NCBI GenBank assembly: GCA_027310365.1
Contig: DAIDAY010000007.1
Span: 1 to 36,852 of the forward strand
Direction of reading: 5' to 3'
Length of the DNA stretch: 36,852 nt
From: a bacterium
GTDB lineage: Bacteria; Patescibacteriota; Minisyncoccia; UBA6257; GWB1-50-10
The first letter of the stretch is position 1; the number at the start of each line of letters is the position of its first letter. Shown one piece after another: positions 1 through 6,430 of this stretch. The notes under the pieces were generated by a model. That model saw only the letters and a program-made list of their open reading frames with translations, did no database searches and was not told where the DNA came from. The position numbers and the translations under genes are program-made.

Positions 1-470
1 GCCCGCAGATGATTACGACGTTCGAGCAAGCCTCGACCGTTCTTCGCCCGCTCCTCGGAAATGGGGCATTTGTCGTCTTCAGTTTGGGGATCATCGGGAC
101 CGGTCTTCTCGCCATTCCCGTTTTGGCGGGCAGCATCGGCTATATGCTTTCGGAAATTTTCGGCTGGGTGGAAGGAATGAATAAAACGTGGCGGGAAGCA
201 AAAAACTTTTACATCGTTATGGTGGCTTCCGCAGTTTCGGGCGTCGTCATGGTGCTCCTCGGGGTGAATCCGGTGACGGCCTTGATCTACACGGCCGTTT
301 TTTACTCCATCATTACGCCTCCGATCGTCTACGTGATCATGGACATCGCGAACAACAGAAAAATCATGGGGGAAAAAACGAACGGCCCGCTTGCCAATAT
401 ATTCGGTTGGCTCACGTTCTTCTTCTCCCTTCTCGTTGCCGCAGCTTCCGTTTACTTCCTCTTTTTTTGA
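1..470 (+). CDS. NRAMP-family divalent metal transporter, C-terminal part (5' end outside window)
   Basis: The reading frame is open from base 3 and ends at a TGA at 468-470, so only the last ~155 residues are present. It shows four or five hydrophobic segments. The stretch GIIGTGLLAIPVLAGSIGY followed by an acidic/aromatic EIFGW matches the late transmembrane region of NRAMP (Mn2+/Fe2+ proton symporters), as does the PVTALIYTAVFY helix. By family knowledge the protein imports divalent metals across the cytoplasmic membrane. The metal-binding DPGN motif of TM1 lies outside the window, so substrate cannot be judged. The ATG at 9 is internal, not a start. It is followed by 60-70 bp without a clear terminator and then hisS. 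Confidence 0.82.
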   Translation, partial: PQMITTFEQASTVLRPLLGNGAFVVFSLGIIGTGLLAIPVLAGSIGYMLSEIFGWVEGMNKTWREAKNFYIVMVASAVSGVVMVLLGVNPVTALIYTAVFYSIITPPIVYVIMDIANNRKIMGEKTNGPLANIFGWLTFFFSLLVAAASVYFLFF

Positions 471-504
471 GGCTGAGAGCGAGGCATGCACGAAACCTCT
501 CTGT

Positions 505-533
505 TTGCTCCGCGGTAGGCGCGGGAGTAAAAT
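505..533 (+). promoter_or_regulatory. Promoter for hisS (leaderless layout)
   Basis: TTGCTC (505-510), 17-nt spacer, TAAAAT (528-533). Transcription would start near 540, i.e. at the ATG at 541, giving an mRNA without a 5' leader. A GGGAG at 523-527 could instead serve as Shine-Dalgarno for the alternative ATG at 532. Confidence 0.5.
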
Positions 534-540
534 GGGTCCT

Positions 541-1842
541 ATGAGTGCGAAGTTCAAGCCACAACTGCCTTCCGGATTCAAGGATTATCCGCCGGAAGAA
601 GAAAAAGCAAGGAGCGAAATGCTCGAGACCATCAAGCGGAATTTCGAGCTTTTCGGGTTTTCGCCGATCGATACGCCAGCGATCGAGGAGGAAAAGACGC
701 TGACGGGCGGAGACAAAGAATTCAAAAAGCAAATTTTCCGCATCGGCAAGAAAAGGGCGGGGGAGGAACTTGCCTTGCGCTTCGATCTGACGGTTCCCTT
801 GGCGCGGTTTATGTCCATGAATGCAGGAACGCTCACCCTCCCCTTCAAACGGTACCAGGTGGGGAAAGTATGGCGCGGTGAACGGCCGCAAGCGGGGCGG
901 TTCCGGGAATTTTTGCAATTCGACGCCGATACGGTGGGATCGAAAAGTATCACGGCCGACGCGGAAATCGTCGCGCTGATCAATCAGGTTATGGTTTCTC
1001 TCGGCTTCCAGAATTTCCTCATCCGAGTGAACAACCGAAAAATCCTCGCAGGTTTGCCGAAATATGCCGGTTTTCCGAAAGATAAATTGGAAGATGTTCT
1101 CCGGGCGGCGGACAAACTCGACAAGATCGGCGCATCGGGCGTCCTCGCGAAGCTCTCATCCAAAGCAGTCGGCCTTTCCAAAAAGCAGGCCCGGCTCGCG
1201 ATGGATTTCTTCGCGGCGAAAGACAAGAAAAAAATTATGAACGGCGATTTGCAGAAAGGATTCGCGGAAATGGAAGAGCTGGGAACTCGGATAAAATCGT
1301 TCGGCGTTCCCGCCGACCGCTGGACATTCGATCTGGCGACAGTCCGCGGTCTCGCATACTACACCGGATTCGTTTTTGAAACGATCCTCCTCGATATGCC
1401 GGCCGTAGGAAGCGTTTTCTCCGGCGGGAGGTATGACAATCTCATCAAGAAACTCGGCGGCCCCGATCTTCCGGCGGTCGGCGTTTCGGTGGGTGTTGAC
1501 CGGCTCTTCTATGCGATGAAAGAACTGGGAAATTCCCCGGGCGGGAAGCGGCAGGCGCGGGTTCTCGTTCTGAATTTTGACGCCAAAGCGATCAAAGAAG
1601 CCGCAGCGGCAGTTTCATTGTTGCGAAAAAACGGCATCGCATCGGAGATTTACCTCGGGAACGAGAAAGGATTGCGCGATCAGGTTTCGTACGCCTTGAA
1701 GAATAATTATGAAATCGCCGTCATCGTGGGCGAACAAGAAGCGTCCCGCGGAGTCGTGGGCGTGAAAAATTTCACATCGTACAAGCAAATCGAAATCACA
1801 TCCGACAATCTCGTGAAAACCGTGCAGGATATGTTGGCTTAG
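541..1842 (+). CDS. hisS: Histidyl-tRNA synthetase
   Basis: Class II aminoacyl-tRNA synthetase that charges tRNA-His with histidine in the cytoplasm. Visible family marks: LPSGFKDYPPEE at the N-terminus; motif 2 region RYQVGKVWRGERPQAGRFREFLQFDAD; the histidine-binding RGLAYYTGFVFE; motif 3 GGRYDNL..GG..LPAVGVSVGVDRL; and a C-terminal anticodon-binding domain (VLVLNFD to EIAVIVGEQE). About 433 residues, the usual length. The open frame extends further upstream, but the family N-terminus starts at MSAKFKPQLPSG. ATG 541 lies 7 nt after a -10 box, and ATG 532 (nine bases earlier) is the alternative. The stop is 4 nt before the uracil-DNA glycosylase gene, suggesting co-transcription. Confidence 0.95.
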   Translation: MSAKFKPQLPSGFKDYPPEEEKARSEMLETIKRNFELFGFSPIDTPAIEEEKTLTGGDKEFKKQIFRIGKKRAGEELALRFDLTVPLARFMSMNAGTLTLPFKRYQVGKVWRGERPQAGRFREFLQFDADTVGSKSITADAEIVALINQVMVSLGFQNFLIRVNNRKILAGLPKYAGFPKDKLEDVLRAADKLDKIGASGVLAKLSSKAVGLSKKQARLAMDFFAAKDKKKIMNGDLQKGFAEMEELGTRIKSFGVPADRWTFDLATVRGLAYYTGFVFETILLDMPAVGSVFSGGRYDNLIKKLGGPDLPAVGVSVGVDRLFYAMKELGNSPGGKRQARVLVLNFDAKAIKEAAAAVSLLRKNGIASEIYLGNEKGLRDQVSYALKNNYEIAVIVGEQEASRGVVGVKNFTSYKQIEITSDNLVKTVQDMLA

Positions 1843-1846
1843 CGCT

Positions 1847-2482
1847 ATGGGGAAAGGAGAAATTTTGGCGGAGATCAAAAAAGAGCTTGAGGAAAATAAA
1901 TCTTTGCCGCTTTTCGGGGCGAATCTGGTTTTCGGGGAAGGCGATCCTTCGGCGGAAATCATGTTCATCGGCGAAGCGCCCGGTTTCTACGAAGACCGGG
2001 ACCAGAGGCCGTTCGTGGGGCGCGCGGGAAAACTTTTAGATCGTTTGATAGGGGAGATCGGGATGAAACGCGGCGATGTCTATATCACGAATATTGTAAA
2101 GCGCCGGCCGCCGGAAAACCGCGATCCGTTTCCCGAAGAGTTGAAAAGCTACAAGCCGTACCTGGCGCGCGAGATCGAAGCGGTCAATCCGAAGATCGTC
2201 GCAACCCTGGGCAGATTCTCCATGAACTATTTTTATCCCGAAGGGAAAATATCGCGCGACCAGGGGCGTGTCTTCTGGTGGAACGATAAGATCCTCGTGC
2301 CGCTGTACCATCCGGCCGCGGCGCTCCGCTCCACGTCCGTCCTCGGGGAACTGGAAAAGAGCTTCCAGAAACTCAAAGCAGTGGCGGCAAAATTCGACGA
2401 ATTGGTGAAGGAGCGGAAAGAAAAACCCGTGGCGGAACCCGTGGCACCCGCGGAAAAAAGCGAGCAAAAACCCTTGTTCTAG
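1847..2482 (+). CDS. Uracil-DNA glycosylase, family 4-like, without Fe-S cysteines
   Basis: Removes uracil from DNA as the first step of base-excision repair. Visible motifs: active-site motif A GEAPGFYEDRDQRPFVGRAG (about residues 43-62), YITNIVKRRPPENRDP, and motif B HPAAALR. Family 4 enzymes normally carry a 4Fe-4S cluster held by four cysteines: two near the N-terminus, one in the VKCRPP motif, one shortly after. This 211-residue protein has no cysteine at all, with VKRRPP and SYKPYL in place of the two later ligands. The last ~20 residues are a Lys/Glu/Pro-rich tail (KPVAEPVAPAEKSEQ). The ATG follows the hisS stop by 4 nt, so it probably shares the hisS transcript. Function as a glycosylase is likely; loss of the cluster is seen directly. 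Confidence 0.87.
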   Translation: MGKGEILAEIKKELEENKSLPLFGANLVFGEGDPSAEIMFIGEAPGFYEDRDQRPFVGRAGKLLDRLIGEIGMKRGDVYITNIVKRRPPENRDPFPEELKSYKPYLAREIEAVNPKIVATLGRFSMNYFYPEGKISRDQGRVFWWNDKILVPLYHPAAALRSTSVLGELEKSFQKLKAVAAKFDELVKERKEKPVAEPVAPAEKSEQKPLF

Positions 2483-2501
2483 ATTATTCGGAACTATTTT
2501 T

Positions 2502-2870
2502 CTACACTCCCTTCAGCATCGCGATAAGCTCGTTTTTTAATCTTTTATCCTTATAAAAACTTTTCTCTCTGTTGATAGCCGCAAGCGCTTTTTGGGAGTA
2601 CCACCTCGCCCTCCCTTTATTTTTTATATGATCGTACGCTAAGGCGATATTAGCCAGAATCACGCTTTTGTTTTCAGCATACTTGAATGATTTTCTATAA
2701 AAACTGATGGCCCTCTTGTAATTTTTGCGCCCGTAAAAAACGTTACCCAAAGAGTTATTCAACTTCTGTTTTATTCTGCCACTCGGGGCGGCGCTTATGG
2801 CTTTTTTATAGTACTTTTCGCTCAGAACAAAACTATGCTTATGGAGGTAGTAGGTTCCTCGGGTGTGGTA
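2502..2870 (-). pseudogene. TPR-repeat protein fragment
   Basis: The minus-strand frame is open from 2870 down to a stop at 2502 and reads as two to three tetratricopeptide repeats (YYKKAISAAPSGR, NVFYGRKNYKRAISFYRKS, ALAYDHIKNKGRARWYSQKA). A stop codon sits immediately upstream (2871-2873), and there is no ATG or GTG at a sensible position. The only candidates are TTG at 2762 or CTG further up, both of which would cut a repeat. The pattern fits the 3' end of a larger TPR gene whose 5' part was lost. TPR repeats mediate protein-protein contacts, and no specific partner can be inferred. Base composition is more AT-rich than the neighbouring genes. An 86-residue functional protein starting at TTG 2762 cannot be excluded. 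Confidence 0.55.
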
Positions 2871-2920
2871 TTAAATCCAAGATTCCTTTTTTCCCATGGC
2901 TGTAATAGAACGGTAACCCT

Positions 2921-2956
2921 CAAAAAAATCGGGTGCAAGCATTTCTCCTTGCACCC
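2921..2956 (-). terminator. Intrinsic terminator hairpin
   Basis: Perfect 9-bp stem gggtgcaag / cttgcaccc (2931-2939 with 2948-2956) with an 8-nt loop. Read on the minus strand it is followed by a run of seven T (complement of 2922-2928). On the plus strand only three T follow. It would stop minus-strand transcripts entering the TPR remnant. Confidence 0.6.
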
Positions 2957-2971
2957 TTTGGGTGGTGCAGG

Positions 2972-2988
2972 GCTATTGAACCATTACG
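2972..2988 (+). repeat. Solitary copy of the IS terminal sequence
   Basis: gctattgaaccattacg is identical over 17 nt to the outer end of the IS481-type element found at 26910-27851 and 36726 onward, but no IS body adjoins it. As at both IS copies, exactly 5 nt (gctca) separate it from a -35-like TTGACT (2994-2999). Confidence 0.6.
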
Positions 2989-3084
2989 GCTCATTGACTT
3001 GTCAAGGATAAACTGTCACGGCAAAAGACAGAAATTACTCACACTCACAGAACCTATCAGGAACGGGAGGCGCTCTATTTCGTA

Positions 3085-3090
3085 TATAAT
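3085..3090 (+). promoter_or_regulatory. -10 box of the DUF763 gene
   Basis: Perfect TATAAT, 7 nt before the ATG at 3098. No convincing -35 hexamer 16-18 nt upstream. It predicts a leaderless or nearly leaderless transcript. Confidence 0.5.
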
Positions 3091-3097
3091 GAAGAGC

Positions 3098-4249
3098 ATG
3101 AGGCGCGGTATAGCAACATTCACGCTCGACGAAGGGAAGTGTCCTCCGTGGCTTTTCCAACGAATGGTCGCGCTCGGCAGGGACATCGTAAAGATTTTGA
3201 TCGCCGAGTACGGGCCGGATGAATTCGTGAAGCGGATGGGCGATCCGGTATGGTTCCAGTCTTTGGGAACCGTTTTGGCGTTCGACTGGAATGCTTCAGG
3301 ACTTACAACCATTCTCACGGCGGCCTTGAAGGAAGCGATCCGTTTCGAAGAAAAAAACTTGGGCGTTTTCATCTGCGGCGGGAAAGGAAAAACATCGCGG
3401 AACACGCCGGACGAAATCCTGACGTGGGGAGATCGTCTGGGCTTGAGCGACAAAAAGACGCATGCGCTGATCTACAACTCAAAGATGAGCGCCAAGGTGG
3501 ACAGCGCGCTCGTCCAGGACGGATTTCAGCTCTACCACCATGCGTTCATCTTTTCCCAGAACGGCGCGTGGACGGTCGTCCAGCAGGGGATGAACACGGG
3601 AAACCAGACGGCGCGGCGATACCATTGGTCGTCGGATAAGGTGACGGACATGGTGTGCGAGCCGCACTCCGGCATTTCATCGAAACTCCTCGGCAAAAAC
3701 GTTTTGAATATGGTTTCGAAGGGAAGCTCGAAAAGCCGGGACCTGTCGGTGGAACTCGTCGAAGCCGGCTATCCGTCGCTCATGAAAGAAGTGAATATCC
3801 TGCGGCGGCATTTTTCGCGGTACTCGAACATGGTTTCCCTGAAAGCGGGGAAAGAACAACTGACGCTCCTTGATCTCGATCGGGGAGAGTTCAGATATCA
3901 CCCAATGGTCCACGAGAATTTCATCATGAACAAATATCTCGAAAAAATTCTGCAGGAAGTCGCGTACCAGAAGCCCGAAAATTACGAAAAGCTCACGGCC
4001 TTGAAAGGCGTGGGGCCGAAGACCGTGCGGGCGCTGGCTCTGGTCGGCGAAATCATCTACGGCGCGAAGCCCTCGTACGAAGATCCGGCGCGGTACAGTT
4101 TCGCCCACGGCGGGAAGGACGGAACGCCATTCCCCGTCGATGTGAAAACGTACGACGAAACCATCGAAATGCTCAAGAAAGCGGTTTCTAAGACTCGTTG
4201 GAATCAAGCAGAAAAACGAAAAGCGGTGACTCGGCTCGAGAAGTGGTAG
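3098..4249 (+). CDS. DUF763 family protein
   Basis: 383-residue protein starting MRRGIATFTLDEGKCPPWLF, which matches the start of DUF763 (G-I-A-x-x-x-L-x-x-G-K-x-P-x-W-L-F). Other family-like stretches are AFDWNASGLTTI, GVFICGGKGKTSR, and the C-terminal LTALKGVGPKTVRALALVGEIIYG, which resembles a helix-hairpin-helix DNA-binding motif, followed by FAHGGKDGTPFPVD. The family occurs in archaea and some bacteria and has no settled function; the HhH-like segment suggests nucleic-acid contact. The frame is open 55 codons further upstream, but homology begins at 3098 and a TATAAT box sits 7 nt before it. An ATG at 3089 overlaps the -10 box. It ends 11 nt before the helicase gene. Confidence 0.85.
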   Translation: MRRGIATFTLDEGKCPPWLFQRMVALGRDIVKILIAEYGPDEFVKRMGDPVWFQSLGTVLAFDWNASGLTTILTAALKEAIRFEEKNLGVFICGGKGKTSRNTPDEILTWGDRLGLSDKKTHALIYNSKMSAKVDSALVQDGFQLYHHAFIFSQNGAWTVVQQGMNTGNQTARRYHWSSDKVTDMVCEPHSGISSKLLGKNVLNMVSKGSSKSRDLSVELVEAGYPSLMKEVNILRRHFSRYSNMVSLKAGKEQLTLLDLDRGEFRYHPMVHENFIMNKYLEKILQEVAYQKPENYEKLTALKGVGPKTVRALALVGEIIYGAKPSYEDPARYSFAHGGKDGTPFPVDVKTYDETIEMLKKAVSKTRWNQAEKRKAVTRLEKW

Positions 4250-4252
4250 AAT
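4247..4252 (+). promoter_or_regulatory. -10 box before the helicase gene
   Basis: TAGAAT overlaps the TAG stop of the DUF763 gene and lies 8 nt before the ATG at 4261. A weak GTGACT is 15 nt upstream. Same short -10 to start distance as at several other genes here. Confidence 0.4.
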
Positions 4253-4260
4253 GTCTTTTT

Positions 4261-6222
4261 ATGGATGATGTGCAGAAGCATTTGAACGAGAGACAAAAAG
4301 AAGCGGTCGCGACGACCAGGGGCGCCGTTCTGGTCATCGCGGGGCCCGGTTCCGGAAAAACAAGGGTTATCGAATACCGGGTTCTCCGTTTGGTGCAGGA
4401 AGGCGTCGACCCGAAGAAAATTCTCCTCCTCACCTTCACGAAACACGCTGCGCGGGAAATGCTCAAGCGGGCGGCAAGCCACGATCCGCGGTGCGCGTCG
4501 ATCGAAGGGGGAACGTTTCACTCGTTTGCCTATAAGATTCTGCGCCAGTACGGAGGCAAGCTCGGCCTTTCCCGGAATCTTTCGGTTTTGGATGAAGGCG
4601 ATGCCGAGGAGCTGATCGGGAAAATCGTCGCAACGAGCGGCCTCAGCGCCAAGAGAGAATCGTTTCCGAAAAAAGATACGGTAAAAAAGATTTTCAGCCT
4701 CTCGATCAATAAAGGTCTGACGCTCCAAGAAACCGTCGAGCGGTATTTCTCGCACCTTTCCGATTTTCTCGGCGATTTCGAGAGCATCAAGCAGCGATAT
4801 GCAGAGCAGAAAAGAGAGAACGGCTATCTCGATTTCGACGACCTGCTCTTGTGTGCAAAAGACATTCTTTCTCTGGGCGATGTTGGGAAAAAAATTGCAT
4901 CGGCATACGAATTTATCATGGTTGATGAGTACCAGGATACGAACCCCATCCAAGGAGAAATCACGCGCCTTTTGGGGCAGGAGAGCGGCAATATCCTCGT
5001 CGTCGGCGACGATGCGCAGAGTATTTACGGCTTCCGGGGAGCGTCGCACAAAAACATCATGGAATTCCCGAAGATGTTCCCGGGAACGAAAATCATCAAG
5101 CTCGAGGAAAACTACCGTTCGACCCAGCCCATTCTCGATTTTTCTAATGAGATTCTCCTCAACATGGAAGAAAAGTTCCAGAAAAATCTTTTCTCGGCGA
5201 AGGGGAAGGAGGGCGATCGCCCGTCGCTCATCTATTTCAATGGGAGCGGGGACGCAGCGGAGTGGATGACGGAAAAAATCTTCCAGTCGCTCCGGGAAGG
5301 GGGGAAACTCAGGGATCACGCCGTCCTCTTCCGTTCGACGTACGTTTCCATTCCGCTCCAGGCCGAACTTGCGCGGATGAAAATCCCGTACCAGGTATTC
5401 GGCGGCATGCGGTTCTACGAAACGGCGCACGTGAAAGACCTTCTCGCTTATTTGAAAGTTGTTGCGAATCTCAAGGATGAAATCAGCTGGGGAAGGATTT
5501 TGACCATGCTTCCCGGCATCGGGAAAAAAACGGCCGAATCGGTATGGCTCGGCATCAAGGCGCGTGATGATTTCAAACAATCGCTCAATTTTCTGGAAGA
5601 AGTGGGCGTCTGGGGGAAGAGCACGGAAAATTTTTTACGCCTCAAGAAAACCCTGAGCGACATTGATGACTCCCGCGGGGACGTTTATGCGGCAATCGAC
5701 GCGATCCTCCGTTTTTATCTCCCGTTTTTCCAAGAAAAATTCGACGATTGGCCGGCGCGCTTGCCTGACTTGGAGGTTATGAAAGCATTAGCTTCGCATT
5801 ACGAAGACCTTGATTCGTTTTTGGCCGACGTTTCACTCGACATTCCGCACGAGGGACCCGATGGAGAAAAGGAATTCCTTACGCTCTCGACCATCCACTC
5901 GGCGAAAGGCCTCGAGTGGAAAACCGTGTACCTCCTGGGTGTTGCCGAGGGGATTTTGCCTTCGAAAAAATCGATGGATTTCCCCGAAGACATCGAAGAG
6001 GAAAGCCGCTTGCTCTACGTCGCGGTCACGAGAGCGAAGGAGCATTTGTATTTGTTCTTCCCGTGGGAAGAGGGAAGGGGAATGTATCTCGGGAATAGGA
6101 TTTCGCGTTTCCTGGAGCCGTCGAACGTCTTTTCGGTTCTGAATCACGAGGATTTGTCGGGGTATGGGTTAAAAGAGAAGGCAAAATACAGCGAGGAAAA
6201 CGAAGGTATTGAGTATGAGTAA
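4261..6222 (+). CDS. ATP-dependent DNA helicase, UvrD/PcrA/Rep type (SF1A)
   Basis: 653-residue superfamily 1A 3'-5' DNA helicase for repair or replication restart. Motifs in order: Q-motif LNERQKEAV; Walker A GPGSGKT (residues 28-34); LTFTKHAAREM (Ia); GTFHSFAYKIL; Walker B DEYQDTN (about 222-228); GDDAQSIYGFRGA (III); LEENYRST (IV); STIHSAKGLEW (V); and YVAVTRAKEHLYLF (VI). All core motifs are intact. The frame is open upstream of 4261, but LNERQKEAV is normally within a dozen residues of the start and there is a -10 box 8 nt before this ATG. It is slightly shorter than E. coli UvrD, with a reduced C-terminus. Which of UvrD, PcrA or Rep it replaces cannot be told. Confidence 0.93.
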   Translation: MDDVQKHLNERQKEAVATTRGAVLVIAGPGSGKTRVIEYRVLRLVQEGVDPKKILLLTFTKHAAREMLKRAASHDPRCASIEGGTFHSFAYKILRQYGGKLGLSRNLSVLDEGDAEELIGKIVATSGLSAKRESFPKKDTVKKIFSLSINKGLTLQETVERYFSHLSDFLGDFESIKQRYAEQKRENGYLDFDDLLLCAKDILSLGDVGKKIASAYEFIMVDEYQDTNPIQGEITRLLGQESGNILVVGDDAQSIYGFRGASHKNIMEFPKMFPGTKIIKLEENYRSTQPILDFSNEILLNMEEKFQKNLFSAKGKEGDRPSLIYFNGSGDAAEWMTEKIFQSLREGGKLRDHAVLFRSTYVSIPLQAELARMKIPYQVFGGMRFYETAHVKDLLAYLKVVANLKDEISWGRILTMLPGIGKKTAESVWLGIKARDDFKQSLNFLEEVGVWGKSTENFLRLKKTLSDIDDSRGDVYAAIDAILRFYLPFFQEKFDDWPARLPDLEVMKALASHYEDLDSFLADVSLDIPHEGPDGEKEFLTLSTIHSAKGLEWKTVYLLGVAEGILPSKKSMDFPEDIEEESRLLYVAVTRAKEHLYLFFPWEEGRGMYLGNRISRFLEPSNVFSVLNHEDLSGYGLKEKAKYSEENEGIEYE

Positions 6223-6246
6223 ATAAATTTCTTTTTGAGGTAGATG

Positions 6247-6255
6247 TGCTATACT
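6247..6255 (+). promoter_or_regulatory. Extended -10 promoter of the cas12a leader
   Basis: TGCTATACT is an extended -10 element (TG-n-TATACT, hexamer 6250-6255) with no good -35, which extended -10 promoters do not need. Predicted start near 6262, exactly at the 5' side of the long stem of the leader RNA. Confidence 0.6.
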
Positions 6256-6261
6256 ACCCAG

Positions 6262-6379
6262 TGTCGCTCAATAGTGCACAATCGCCCTTGAGATTAAAGA
6301 GGGGCGACGGTTCCAATAAGCTTAACCGTTTGGTAAGCACAACTATTGGGCGACGGCCGTCGTCCCTTTTTGATTTTTA
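6262..6379 (+). ncRNA. Structured leader RNA with intrinsic terminator upstream of cas12a (candidate riboswitch/attenuator)
   Basis: Four helices can be drawn. A closing stem pairs 6262-6275 with 6342-6355 (14 bp, two G-U). A hairpin pairs 6282-6289 with 6300-6307. A hairpin acggtt / aaccgt pairs 6307-6312 with 6324-6329. The loop of that hairpin (gctt, 6320-6323) pairs with aagc (6335-6338), making an H-type pseudoknot. A terminator pairs 6348-6354 with 6359-6365 (loop ggcc), followed by ttttt-ga-ttttt. The 5' arm of the terminator uses the same bases as the 3' arm of the closing stem, so the two are mutually exclusive. This is the geometry of a transcription-terminating riboswitch, or of a short terminated sRNA. 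It matches no riboswitch class I can recall. The cas12a start is 52 nt after the T-run. Confidence 0.6.
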
Positions 6380-6430
6380 AGGGCAAAATTAAAAAATCAC
6401 CCAAGGTCAATAAGTCCAGAAATTAAAACT

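Noticed and set aside
6380-6430. tracrRNA-like anti-repeat upstream of cas12a
   Set aside because: No segment here or in the structured leader matches the complement of the CRISPR repeat beyond a few bases.
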